DNA of 64,000 bases, taken from the NCBI RefSeq assembly GCF_003259435.1, contig NZ_QLMA01000006.1, forward strand, positions 434,001 through 498,000. The letters are read 5' to 3'. The notes beneath the pieces were generated by a model that was not told the origin of the DNA, ran no database searches, and saw nothing but the letters and a program-made list of their open reading frames with translations. The stretch's first letter is position 1, and each line of letters opens with the position of its first letter. Both the position numbers and the translations under genes were made by a program. Positions 49,277 to 58,315 of this stretch are shown here, piece after piece. Origin of the DNA: Chitinophaga dinghuensis (GTDB lineage: Bacteria; Bacteroidota; Bacteroidia; Chitinophagales; Chitinophagaceae).

Positions 49277-52200
49277 GCATTGAGTTTTGAGAGTGATGAG
49301 AAGTAATTTTTTCTGCTGGCATCAGCGACGGAGAAGCATAGCTCGATTTGCACTGCGCTCTGGCATAGACCAGTGGCAGAATAAGTAAAGCTGCAAATGT
49401 GGACGCTATCAGTCCCCCGATAACGGCGCGTCCCAATGGGGCAGTCTGGTCTCCCGCCTCTCCCATGCCGGATGCCATTGGTATCATACCAGCTACCATG
49501 GCTAAACTCGTCATTAATATCGGACGGAGTCGGACGCCGGCACTGACAATCGCTGCCCGGAAAGAATCATGATATTCCAATCTTAATTTTTCTGCATTGG
49601 TTACAATTAAAATCGCATTGGCTACGGATACGCCGGTAGACATAATCATCCCCATATACGATTGCAGATTAAGCGTTGCACCGGTAATTAAAAGTGCAAT
49701 TAACGCACCTGCAATTACTGCCGGTACTGTTGCTAGTACCACTAATGAAAGTCGGAATGACTGGTAATTAGCTGCCAGTAACAGGAAGATCACCACTACT
49801 GCGATCCCCAGTCCATTTTGCAGACTGCCCAGCGTTTCTGTAAGGAGACTGGAAGCGCCTTTAATTTCTGTCACTAATCCTTTCGGCGGAACGCCGGCAT
49901 CTTTGATGGCTTTCTGTACTGCCTGTGTAGCAGTAGCCAGATCAGTACCCGTAATGTTTGCACTAACGGTAACGAATCTACGAGGACCGGCTCTGTCGAA
50001 TTCACCCGGCATTTCCGTCATAGAGAAATTAGCGACATCCCCCAATACCGGCCGTGGCTGGCCTTTTACCAGTGGAATTTCCTTCAGGTCGTTTAATTCA
50101 GTCATACTGTATTCCGGAATCTGCACTTGTGTTTGATAGGTATAAGCTGCCTTTTCATCCAGCCACTGATTTTTTTCTGTAAAGCGGCTGGAAGAGGTAG
50201 ATGCGGTAACAGAGCGGGCCACCTGACCAATGGTGAGTCCCATCTGCGCCAGTTTGAACCGGTCTATGGATATACTGATAACTGGGAAATGTAAAGGTTG
50301 TGCAATCTGAACATCGCGGAGATACGGTATCTGCTGCATATTGGCCACTACCTTTTCTGCATAGCCGGCAATCTCCTTCATATCCTTTCCTGCCACTCTC
50401 ACTTCTATTGGATTACTGGCGCCCTGGCTCATTATTTTTTCAGTCAGGTCTATTGGTTCAAAGGAGACACGGGTCTGCGGGAATGCAGCGGCTATATGGC
50501 TTCGCAGCGTATCCTTCAAGTCGTCCATATTCACTTTATAGTCTTCATCCAGGTTGACCTGTAATACTGCTTCATGCGTACCGCTATTGAAAACATACAA
50601 GTTACTCGTACCGTAGCTGCTTGGAATCAGTCCAACATAAGCGGAACTAATCATGACATGGCCATTGGTTACGCTATCGATCATATCGAGTACCTGATGA
50701 ACACGGGCTTCGGTTCTTTCCAGTCGCGTACCATCGGGTTCACGGAGGCGAAGCTGGAACTGACTGCCATTGATATGCGGCATCAAGTCTTTTCCGATAA
50801 AGAGATAGCATCCAGCGGCCAAAGCGATAGCGCCTATAAGATACACGGTTACTATCAGTTTGGACTTAGGCGCCATACGTTCCAGTAGCCGGATAAAACG
50901 ATGTTTGAAACGATCAAAACCTTTCAGTTGTTTTTCATGCGCTTCCTCGTGATGCAATTGGGAATTGATCTCTACTACTTCTTCGTGGTCCAATGCCAGT
51001 CCTGCCGGGGCGTGTTGATACTTCTCTGCTTTGAGCCACCAGTTGCTGACCACAGGGACCAGCGTCTGCGCAGCAAAATAAGAAGCAATCATAGCGAAAC
51101 CAATGCTGAGGGCCAGTGGCAGGAACATCGCACGTGGTACGCCTGTCATGATGAAAGACGGCGCAAACACGGCTAGTATACATAATAATATCAGCAGCAA
51201 TGGGAAGGAAATTTCCTCGCATGCATCGTAAATAGCTCTACGTTTGGGTTTTCCCATCTCCAGATGCTGATGTATATTTTCTATCGTTACTGTGGCCTGA
51301 TCCACCAGGATACCAATGGCTAAAGCGAGTCCGCTCAACGTCATGATGTTGATGGTTTGTCCGCTGAGGTGCAGGAACATCACTGCTGTCAGAATCGCGA
51401 TAGGGATGGTGATCACCACTACAAGGCAACTGCGCAGGTCTTTCAGGAATAGCAGTACCATGAGACCAGTCAGCAATGCGCCGAGGATACCTTCTGTCAT
51501 CAGACTTTTCACGGCATTGATCACAAACACAGACTGATCGAATTCATAGCTGATATGCACATCATCCGGCAGCAGATTTTGCATTTCCGGAATGCGTTGT
51601 TTCAATGTTTTCACGACATCCCATGTACTGGCATCTGCCGTTTTCACCACTGGTATATAAACAGAGCGCTTACCATTTACCAGGGCGTAATCTACCGTTA
51701 CGTCTGCCCCATCTGCTACATTCGCTATATCTTTAATAAAGATGTTACTGGCGCCGTTGCTGGTGATAGGGATATCTCCAAATTGAGCCACTTGTTTCTC
51801 CAGGGAATTGACGGTAGTAACATACATGGTATTGTTTATACGAATATTCCCGGAGGGCGTCATGACGTTATTCTTCGCGATGGCTTCCACTACCTGATCG
51901 GCAGAGAGGTTGAAACTGCGCAACTTCTGCGGATCTACATTTATCACTACTGAACGCGTATTAGCGCCAAATGGCGGCGGCGCCGAGAGTCCGGGTACAG
52001 TTGCAAACATCGGACGGATACGGGTGGCAGCAAGGTCCGCCAGTTCTTTCAGGTTCCGGGTAGGGCTGCTTAATACCAGCTCTCCCACCGGCAGAGAGGA
52101 CGCATCGAAACGTACTACCTGCGGCGGTTGTGCTCCCGGAGGAAAAAAGTTCATTGCTCGATTCACTTGCAAAGCCACTTGCGCAGAGGCTTCTGCCATA

Positions 52201-52499
52201 TCTGTACTTTCGTAGAAAGTAAGTTTTAACAGGGTAAGTCCCTGGATATTTTTACTTGAAATATTCTTTATTCCATTCACATAGAGAAACTGATCTTGTA
52301 GTCGGGTAGCAAAAAAGCCTTCCATCTGTTGGGGCGACATCCCGCCATAGGACTCAATTACATAGATCGTAGGCAGGTTCAGTTTTGGAAAAATATCTAT
52401 GGGAATCTTGAAGATGGCCAGAAAAGAAAACAGGAGCATTCCTGTCATAATAACGACCACCGCTATTGGTTTCTTTAGTGCCGAGGATACTAGTGACAT
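49263..52499 (-). CDS. RND-family efflux pump permease
   Basis: A 1078-residue proton-driven pump with the standard two-half layout: twelve helices and two large periplasmic domains. The first half begins MSLVSSALKKPIAVVVIMTG and carries porter-domain segments such as FFPPGAQPP. Helix 4 reads AIGILVDQATVTIENI: Asp400 aligns with the relay Asp407 of AcrB, but the second Asp (Asp408) is Gln401 here. The central loop (about 500-540) is charged and His-rich. The second half has ESF-like LAANYQSFRLSLVV and GDQTAPLGRAVIGG. It sits between its TolC (30 bases upstream) and adaptor genes. Drug or metal specificity cannot be assigned. Confidence 0.94.
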   Translation of the reverse strand: MSLVSSALKKPIAVVVIMTGMLLFSFLAIFKIPIDIFPKLNLPTIYVIESYGGMSPQQMEGFFATRLQDQFLYVNGIKNISSKNIQGLTLLKLTFYESTDMAEASAQVALQVNRAMNFFPPGAQPPQVVRFDASSLPVGELVLSSPTRNLKELADLAATRIRPMFATVPGLSAPPPFGANTRSVVINVDPQKLRSFNLSADQVVEAIAKNNVMTPSGNIRINNTMYVTTVNSLEKQVAQFGDIPITSNGASNIFIKDIANVADGADVTVDYALVNGKRSVYIPVVKTADASTWDVVKTLKQRIPEMQNLLPDDVHISYEFDQSVFVINAVKSLMTEGILGALLTGLMVLLFLKDLRSCLVVVITIPIAILTAVMFLHLSGQTINIMTLSGLALAIGILVDQATVTIENIHQHLEMGKPKRRAIYDACEEISFPLLLILLCILAVFAPSFIMTGVPRAMFLPLALSIGFAMIASYFAAQTLVPVVSNWWLKAEKYQHAPAGLALDHEEVVEINSQLHHEEAHEKQLKGFDRFKHRFIRLLERMAPKSKLIVTVYLIGAIALAAGCYLFIGKDLMPHINGSQFQLRLREPDGTRLERTEARVHQVLDMIDSVTNGHVMISSAYVGLIPSSYGTSNLYVFNSGTHEAVLQVNLDEDYKVNMDDLKDTLRSHIAAAFPQTRVSFEPIDLTEKIMSQGASNPIEVRVAGKDMKEIAGYAEKVVANMQQIPYLRDVQIAQPLHFPVISISIDRFKLAQMGLTIGQVARSVTASTSSSRFTEKNQWLDEKAAYTYQTQVQIPEYSMTELNDLKEIPLVKGQPRPVLGDVANFSMTEMPGEFDRAGPRRFVTVSANITGTDLATATQAVQKAIKDAGVPPKGLVTEIKGASSLLTETLGSLQNGLGIAVVVIFLLLAANYQSFRLSLVVLATVPAVIAGALIALLITGATLNLQSYMGMIMSTGVSVANAILIVTNAEKLRLEYHDSFRAAIVSAGVRLRPILMTSLAMVAGMIPMASGMGEAGDQTAPLGRAVIGGLIASTFAALLILPLVYARAQCKSSYASPSLMPAEKITSHHSQNSMHATV

Positions 52500-52529
52500 A
52501 ATAATCTTTTTAGAATCAACTAATCCATA

Positions 52530-53933
52530 TTATTGCAGGTGCTGCAATAATGTTTGAATGGTGTTTCCTGCATAAGCAGCTCTGAACAAGGCTTTCCAGG
52601 CGGCATCGCGGGCTTGCACCAGGTCTGTTTCCGCACGGTTCAGTAAGAACAGCGCATTGGTTACCTCGATAATATTGGTAAGCCCGGCTTTGTACAACGC
52701 CGTTTTCTGTGTAGCGGCAGCCCGGGCTGCATTGAGCTGGGCCGGAATTTCGTGTAGCCGTTCTTCTGCAATGGCCATATCGGACTGCGACTGGCGCATG
52801 GATTGTTCCAGTTTCAGGCGGGTACTTTCCAGATCTTCTTCTGCCGCTTCCGTTTTATAGCGCTGTACCGCTACTTTTTCGCGGGTGCGTTTCAGATCTG
52901 TTAGATTATAGGTGATACCCAATCCCAGCAGGTAGTTATACCGGCTGTATCCCACTCCGCTCCAGAGATTATTATTATAGTAATCGTTGTATTCTCCGCT
53001 GGAACCACGCATCCATCCGGCTGCCATCAGGTTTACTTTCGGCATGGTACTTTTCCGGATCACATTTTCCTGTGCCTGTTGTTGCAGGTACTGGGCATGG
53101 TAGTATTCCAGCAAAGGATGATGCGCAGCAGTATCCTGTTGTGGCAGGTAGTCTGCCAGCAATCCTTCCAGTTGAGGATTGTAGGTAGAATCAGCTTTAA
53201 TAACCGCAGTGTCCAGTCCAGTAAATGTGGAGAGCTCAATTCTCAGTCGGTTATAGAGCGTATTTACATCAATCAGGTTGAGTTTTGCCCTGGAGAGTTC
53301 CGCAGCTGCGATGGCGCTGTCCACCCCAGGTTTAAGACCATGTTTAACAATGGCATTCACTGCGCGTTGCACATCTTCTGTGCGGTGTATATTATCTGTC
53401 TGAATTTTCCGCAGTTCACTGAGGCGGAGTAATTCCAGGTAATCCTGGATGACGCCCGCTGTCAGTTGGTTTGCCGTATTATTCAGGCTGGTTTCCTGTA
53501 CTTTCAGATCGGATTGGGCAGCATTACGTTGAGAAGCATATCCGCCAAAATTGTAGACTTCCCATTGCATCTGGGCCATGGCAATATTACCGCTCATGAG
53601 CTGACTGTTATTCTCATTACGGATACCACCTGAAGTAGATGGAATCATGCCCATTGTAAAGTAGGAACCATAAATACTATTATCTGTTCCAAGGTCCAGC
53701 TGTTCGTGTAATTTAAGTGCGGGATACCAGTTGTGTTTTACATCTGTCAGACTTGCTTTGCCTGCTTTCACTTGTGCCTCTTTGGCTTTCATATCCGGGT
53801 AATGCTGGAGGGTCCTGGATATAGCCATATGCAACGTGAAGCTGTCCGCTGGCGTTTGCGCAAAGCATTTACTGGTGACTACTGCGCATAGCAATATCAC
53901 ATAGCAATGCTTCACGAGGTTATATAAATTCAT
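52530..53933 (-). CDS. TolC-family outer-membrane channel of the RND operon
   Basis: A 467-residue outer-membrane factor with a signal peptide (MNLYNLVKHCYVILLCAVVTS then KCFAQ, split here for length). The mature part has the TolC duplication: helical stretches around 30-60, 150-230, 340-410 and long Ala/Gln-rich coiled coils. It ends with the family-typical LNAARAAATQKTALYKAGLTN and a helix of about 40 residues. It is the first large gene of the RND operon (30 bases before the pump). The export route is TolC to pump to adaptor. Confidence 0.92.
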   Translation of the reverse strand: MNLYNLVKHCYVILLCAVVTSKCFAQTPADSFTLHMAISRTLQHYPDMKAKEAQVKAGKASLTDVKHNWYPALKLHEQLDLGTDNSIYGSYFTMGMIPSTSGGIRNENNSQLMSGNIAMAQMQWEVYNFGGYASQRNAAQSDLKVQETSLNNTANQLTAGVIQDYLELLRLSELRKIQTDNIHRTEDVQRAVNAIVKHGLKPGVDSAIAAAELSRAKLNLIDVNTLYNRLRIELSTFTGLDTAVIKADSTYNPQLEGLLADYLPQQDTAAHHPLLEYYHAQYLQQQAQENVIRKSTMPKVNLMAAGWMRGSSGEYNDYYNNNLWSGVGYSRYNYLLGLGITYNLTDLKRTREKVAVQRYKTEAAEEDLESTRLKLEQSMRQSQSDMAIAEERLHEIPAQLNAARAAATQKTALYKAGLTNIIEVTNALFLLNRAETDLVQARDAAWKALFRAAYAGNTIQTLLQHLQ

Positions 53934-53981
53934 ATACCGTGATCAAATACTAATGAAATAATAGGATAAGATTAGATGAGA

Positions 53982-54341
53982 TCAGGCTGTAGGTGGGCCT
54001 CTCCAGCTTCTGAGGGGAACGTGTACGCTATGATAGGAATCAGGCAGATACCCTGTGGTATGCTGCACATAGATAAATTTGTATTTGAGGGAGATAACAG
54101 GTACTGCACAAGGGAAATAACTATAATCGTTGATTCCAACAGGTCTGCGCTTAAATCTGTTAACAGTTGTTTTATAAGTATACTCCTTCGCTCCGGTTTC
54201 TGTAGCCGGATGAAGTATGGAAATAAAACTGGTGGAAAATCGGGGAAGTTTACCGGTAACGGCTGTACGACCGCTTTCTGTTCCATTGGGAATCAGAAAT
54301 ACAGCGAGGATAAATATTATTATCAGCCTGGCAACCTTCAC
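53982..54341 (-). CDS. Candidate small secreted protein heading the RND efflux operon
   Basis: A 119-residue frame beginning MKVARLIIIFILAVFLIPNG, a good hydrophobic signal-like segment, then a basic, Tyr/His-containing mature part ending WRGPPTA. It lies 48 bases upstream of the TolC gene on the same strand, so cotranscription is likely. Bacteroidota efflux operons often start with a small secreted protein of about 100-130 residues, but I cannot name the family. Two other frames overlap it here (53972-54286 minus and 53976-54350 plus); the signal peptide and strand favour this one. Confidence 0.45.
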   Translation of the reverse strand: MKVARLIIIFILAVFLIPNGTESGRTAVTGKLPRFSTSFISILHPATETGAKEYTYKTTVNRFKRRPVGINDYSYFPCAVPVISLKYKFIYVQHTTGYLPDSYHSVHVPLRSWRGPPTA

Positions 54342-54425
54342 ACTAAATGAAATTTTCGATACCCTAATTTATTGCATTTCAATGGGAAGGTTAGCACCGC
54401 TGATCATATTTAACGTGATTTTAAG

Positions 54426-55235
54426 CTAGTAAAGATAGACAAGACATAGTTCTGTCAGGTGGGCCAGTGCATGTGCCAGCTTCCCATCATGGGCAGGCAG
54501 ACAGGTAAATGCCTGGAATTCATCCAGGACGGTACCAATGGCTACAATTTTCAGATCATGTTCTTTCAGCTGCTGATTGACAAATTCCAGGGAAGCTTTG
54601 GCGAAATCATCTGCAGCAATAATTTCCTCATATTCTTCTTCGGTGGGAACATCCAGTACGATGCCCGCCATCTGGATAGGTTCCAGTTCATTGAGTGCAT
54701 ATATGCCGGTATCTGTGAGATCCGACCATTCGAATTCAACCAGGTTGCCACTATTCTGCAAAGCTACTGCCAGCTCTTCCCATACGGCGGTGGGTGCTGG
54801 TTTAACAAGAGAAGGTAACTCATCTATCAGTTCCAATGCCTGGTCTTCCTCAAATATATTCAGGTACAGCTTTGCCAGTGCATTGCGGGCATTGCCGCTG
54901 TTCTGCAATTTTTCAGCTGCCTGGAGGTCGCGCACCATGGTATTCCATCTCAACTGTAATTCCGTCTGATCCTCCTCTGTCATATCTCCGTGCACCATTT
55001 TAGCACTTTCTTCCAACAGTGGGTTATCCAGCTCAAATTTAGTCACATGCAGATGGTCGTTTGTGAAATATACCTGATAGGTGGCACAGTTAATGAAATT
55101 GGAGCCAATGATTACTTTATCAGGAAATATTTCATGGGTGACATTTTCCCTGGCGTCCAGGAAAGAGTTCCCATTAATTTTACCATAATTGGATGTCAGC
55201 CAATTGAATGTTTCCAGTGATATATCGATCATCAT
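54426..55235 (-). CDS. Hypothetical protein, unrecognised family
   Basis: A 269-residue soluble acidic protein. The first third (about 10-70) is strand-rich: NWLTSNYGKINGNSF, then THEIFPDKVIIGSNFI and VYFTNDHLHVTKFEL. The middle is helical with an A-A-E-K-L-Q-N-S-G-N-A-R-N-A-L-A-K-L repeat-like helix (TPR-like). The end contains LKIVAIGTVLDEFQAF. It has a clear start, a perfect -7 box upstream (55256-55263) and no operon partners. Role unknown. Confidence 0.8.
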   Translation of the reverse strand: MMIDISLETFNWLTSNYGKINGNSFLDARENVTHEIFPDKVIIGSNFINCATYQVYFTNDHLHVTKFELDNPLLEESAKMVHGDMTEEDQTELQLRWNTMVRDLQAAEKLQNSGNARNALAKLYLNIFEEDQALELIDELPSLVKPAPTAVWEELAVALQNSGNLVEFEWSDLTDTGIYALNELEPIQMAGIVLDVPTEEEYEEIIAADDFAKASLEFVNQQLKEHDLKIVAIGTVLDEFQAFTCLPAHDGKLAHALAHLTELCLVYLY

Positions 55236-55255
55236 AAAGTTAGTAGTATAAAGCT

Positions 55256-55263
55256 CAAAAATA
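55256..55263 (-). promoter_or_regulatory. -7 box (TATTTTTG) for the gene at 54426-55235
   Basis: Exact TAnnTTTG match on the minus strand, ending 20 bases upstream of the start codon. No clear -33 element was seen. Confidence 0.5.
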
Positions 55264-55311
55264 GTTAAATTAGTGTGGACCTCAGACAGAATAATTCAAA
55301 ACACATTACAT

Positions 55312-56262
55312 ATGGAAAAAAGAAAACTAGGGAACTCAGGATTAGAAGTAGCGCCATTGGCTTTTGGAGGTAATGTCTTCGGCTGGTCAGCTGATGAGAC
55401 AACATCATTTGCCCTGCTGGATGAATTTGTTGCAAACAGCTTTAACCTGGTAGATACTGCGGATGTATACTCCCGCTGGGTACCTGGCAACAAAGGTGGC
55501 GAATCAGAAAGTATTCTCGGCAGATGGATGAAAGACAGGGGCAACCGGGATAAAGTAATAGTAGCCACAAAAGTAGGCGCAGATATGGGAGAAGGTATGA
55601 ATGTCTCTAAATCGTATATCCTTAAACGTGTGGAGGACTCTCTCCAGCGTTTACAAACTGACTATATAGACCTTTATCAGACCCATTATGATAACGAGGA
55701 GACGCCGGTGGAAGAAACCCTGGAGGCATACGATACCCTTATTAAAGCTGGGAAAATACGCGCCATAGGCGCTTCGAATATGAGTCCTGCGCGACTCCTG
55801 GCCAGTCTCCGTGCGAGCGAGAGCCATGGCTATCCCCGGTATGAAACATTTCAGCCGGAATACAATCTGTATGACCGGGAGAAATATGAACAACTGTATG
55901 CCGACATCTGTGTGAAGGGGAACATCAGTGTGATCAATTATTATTCGCTGGCCAGCGGTTTCCTGAGCGGGAAATACCGGAATGCTGCGGACAGTACGAA
56001 AAGTGCAGCACGTGGACAGAAAGCGCTCTCCTACCTGACACCGAGGGGGATTCGCATTCTCGAGGCGTTGGACATCTGCGCAGCAAAACACAAAACCACG
56101 CCATCTGCCATATCCCTGGCCTGGCTGCTGACACGGCCTGCTGTTGCGGCTCCAATTGCCAGCGCAACCACCAAAGAACAACTACACGAATTAATGCATG
56201 GAGTTACCATGACGCTAGATCAGGAAGATCTGGCATTGTTAAATAAATCAAGTGCATACTAA
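55312..56262 (+). CDS. Aldo/keto reductase
   Basis: A 316-residue NADP-dependent TIM-barrel reductase. It starts at the ATG at 55312 (MEKRKLGNSGLEVAPLAFGG), the usual beginning; the ATG at 55273 adds 13 unlikely residues. Catalytic Asp and Tyr lie in NLVDTADVYSRW, the Lys in VIVATKVGADMG and the His in LYQTHYDNEETP. The rest has AIGASNMSPARL and a C-terminal cofactor site (ASATTKEQLHELM). The family reduces aldehydes and ketones; the substrate is unknown. It is followed by a hairpin terminator. Confidence 0.95.
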   Translation: MEKRKLGNSGLEVAPLAFGGNVFGWSADETTSFALLDEFVANSFNLVDTADVYSRWVPGNKGGESESILGRWMKDRGNRDKVIVATKVGADMGEGMNVSKSYILKRVEDSLQRLQTDYIDLYQTHYDNEETPVEETLEAYDTLIKAGKIRAIGASNMSPARLLASLRASESHGYPRYETFQPEYNLYDREKYEQLYADICVKGNISVINYYSLASGFLSGKYRNAADSTKSAARGQKALSYLTPRGIRILEALDICAAKHKTTPSAISLAWLLTRPAVAAPIASATTKEQLHELMHGVTMTLDQEDLALLNKSSAY

Positions 56263-56276
56263 CCGATTCATTTTTC

Positions 56277-56305
56277 AGGGCTGATGAATATCATTAATCA
56301 GCCCT
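56277..56305 (+). terminator. Hairpin terminator of the aldo/keto reductase gene
   Basis: A 9-bp stem, AGGGCTGAT (56277-56285) with ATCAGCCCT (56297-56305), has an 11-base loop and is followed by TATTCTTTCC. It lies 15 bases after the stop codon. Confidence 0.75.
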
Positions 56306-56320
56306 TATTCTTTCCACGAT

Positions 56321-58261
56321 ATGCCAACAAGAAGAACATTTATCCGACACCTGTCTGCCGGCACTGCCGGCCTGGCAGTTTCCATGTACGCTGGTAGCAG
56401 TCTTGCATTTCCGAATACAGTAGTTCAAGATCCATTAGGGGATGTATGTAAATCCCTGATCTCCACCTGGGGTACAAAGCTACTGGAGCTCCAGGTGAAA
56501 GACAGCCACAGTCAAAATTACGGCACTATTATTCTACCTACTGAAAATGCCATCCATGGCCGCTCCGGAGATACTATTCACCCATTCCTGCACCTGGCTT
56601 CCACTACAGGGAATCATGCCTATGCAGATGCGGCTGTAATACTTTACAGATGGATGGAGCGCACCGTTTCGCAACCAGATGGCTCCTGGCTCAATGAGCC
56701 CAAAGCAGGTTCCTGGAAAGGCACCACCGTGTTTACCACTATCGCCCTGGCAGAATCACTGCTGCATTATGGACATCTGCTGGATAATAACTTCAGACAG
56801 GAAATAAGAGACCGGCTGCATAAAAGCGGAGATTACATCTCCCAAAATTTCTCTATTGACTATGGTAATATCAATTATCCAATTGCTGCCACATATGCGT
56901 TAACGTTATTGGATGAACTGCTGGATGTACCATCCTATCGTAAAAAGGCAAAGGCACTGGCAGATGTTGCCGTTAAGTACTTCACTAAGAAAGATCACTT
57001 GCTAAGCGGTGAAGGCGGCCCACTTGATATTCCAAGTCCTAAAGGGTGCTTCAGTGTGGATCTGGGCTATAATGTGGAAGAATCGCTTCCTTCACTGATA
57101 CAATACGCCATCCTCAATAAGGATAATGAACTGCTGGAAATACTCACTGCTTCCCTGAAGGCTCACCTGCAATTTATGCTACCGGATGGCGGTTGGGACA
57201 ATAGTTGGGGTACCCGTAACTACAAATGGACCTATTGGGGTAGCAGGACGTCTGACGGCTGCCAGCCTGCATTTGCACTATTGGCACATAAAGACCCTGC
57301 CTTCTATAAAGCTGCATTACAAAATACAAGACTTTTACAACAGCATACCCATGATGGTATTTTGTATGGAGGGCCGCACTATCATTCCCATGACATTACG
57401 CCTTGTCTGCATCATACTTTCTGCCATATTAAAGCATTGGTAACAACGGTAGAAAAAGGATATAAAATTCCAGCAACTAACCCGGAAAGCATTCAACTGC
57501 CCAGAGAGGTTCCCCATCAAACAAAATTCATAGAAGACCTGCAAACCATACTGGTAGCGACAGACAAGCTAAGAGCCACTGTAACTACCTATGATAGAAA
57601 TTATAAAAAATTTAAGTCGGGCCACACTTCCGGCGGCGCACTCTCTATGCTCTGGCATCAGCAGCTGGGTGTAATTCTCTGCGCCAGCATGAACGAATAC
57701 CAAATGTTCGAGGCAGATAATATGCAGGCAGACAACGATCCCAATTCGATGCCACTTACACCACGACTCCAACTCATTCATAACGGTCAAACCTATATGA
57801 ATATTCAGGACCAGAGCGCTACATTTTACAATGATAAAAAAGGTACTGATACCATTATACATACCCGGTCTACACTGGTTAATGGCGATCAGCAATCGCC
57901 TGATACAGGAAAAATACAGGCGGATATCAGCTATACGTTTCAAGGAAATGCAGTACAGATCAAGTACTCCTGCGATGCCCAACAGTTGCCGACGCAGTTT
58001 ATCCTGCCAGTGATTTCCGCTTCGGCAGAACCCTGGAATCGTATCAATGCCAATACCTACGAGATTATAAAACCTGGTGGCAAGGTGGTAGTGACCTCCA
58101 GACATGCCCTCGGCATACTACCGGTAACGGGTAAACGAATTTTTAATTTTGTACCTGGACTGGAAGCCATCCCATTTGTGATAGCAGCGTCTGAGGGAGA
58201 TATCACTTTATCATTTCATGCAAATAGTAAAGCATCCTCTACACGAAGCAGAGCATTATAA
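56321..58261 (+). CDS. Tat-exported (alpha/alpha)-toroid protein, possible polysaccharide lyase/hydrolase-like
   Basis: A 646-residue protein with a twin-arginine signal (PTRRTFIRHLSAGTAGLAVS then a hydrophobic stretch). Residues about 60-400 are helical, with repeated patterns such as HPFLHLASTTGNHAYADAAV, GTTVFTTIALAESLLHYG and QPAFALLAHKDPAF that look like an (alpha/alpha)6 toroid. Residues about 430-640 look like a beta-sheet sandwich. This pair of domains is used by many polysaccharide lyases and glycoside hydrolases. Conserved-looking His, Tyr and Trp runs (WDNSWGTRNYKWTYWG, GGPHYHSHD) may form the active site. I do not recognise the family. Stands alone between two terminators. Confidence 0.75.
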   Translation: MPTRRTFIRHLSAGTAGLAVSMYAGSSLAFPNTVVQDPLGDVCKSLISTWGTKLLELQVKDSHSQNYGTIILPTENAIHGRSGDTIHPFLHLASTTGNHAYADAAVILYRWMERTVSQPDGSWLNEPKAGSWKGTTVFTTIALAESLLHYGHLLDNNFRQEIRDRLHKSGDYISQNFSIDYGNINYPIAATYALTLLDELLDVPSYRKKAKALADVAVKYFTKKDHLLSGEGGPLDIPSPKGCFSVDLGYNVEESLPSLIQYAILNKDNELLEILTASLKAHLQFMLPDGGWDNSWGTRNYKWTYWGSRTSDGCQPAFALLAHKDPAFYKAALQNTRLLQQHTHDGILYGGPHYHSHDITPCLHHTFCHIKALVTTVEKGYKIPATNPESIQLPREVPHQTKFIEDLQTILVATDKLRATVTTYDRNYKKFKSGHTSGGALSMLWHQQLGVILCASMNEYQMFEADNMQADNDPNSMPLTPRLQLIHNGQTYMNIQDQSATFYNDKKGTDTIIHTRSTLVNGDQQSPDTGKIQADISYTFQGNAVQIKYSCDAQQLPTQFILPVISASAEPWNRINANTYEIIKPGGKVVVTSRHALGILPVTGKRIFNFVPGLEAIPFVIAASEGDITLSFHANSKASSTRSRAL

Positions 58262-58266
58262 AAATC

Positions 58267-58300
58267 AGAACGGTCGGCACTAACTTGTACCGACCGTTCT
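58267..58300. terminator. Terminator between two convergent genes
   Basis: An 11-bp perfect stem, AGAACGGTCGG (58267-58277) with CCGACCGTTCT (58290-58300), with a 12-base loop. It sits in the 54-base gap between convergent genes. No strong U-run follows on either strand. Confidence 0.65.
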
Positions 58301-58315
58301 CATTAGGCTCAATTA

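Noticed and set aside
53972..54350. Alternative frames (53972-54286 minus, 53976-54350 plus) at the head of the RND operon
   Set aside because: Neither has a signal peptide or family match; the frame at 53982-54341 has a hydrophobic signal-like start on the operon strand and was kept instead.
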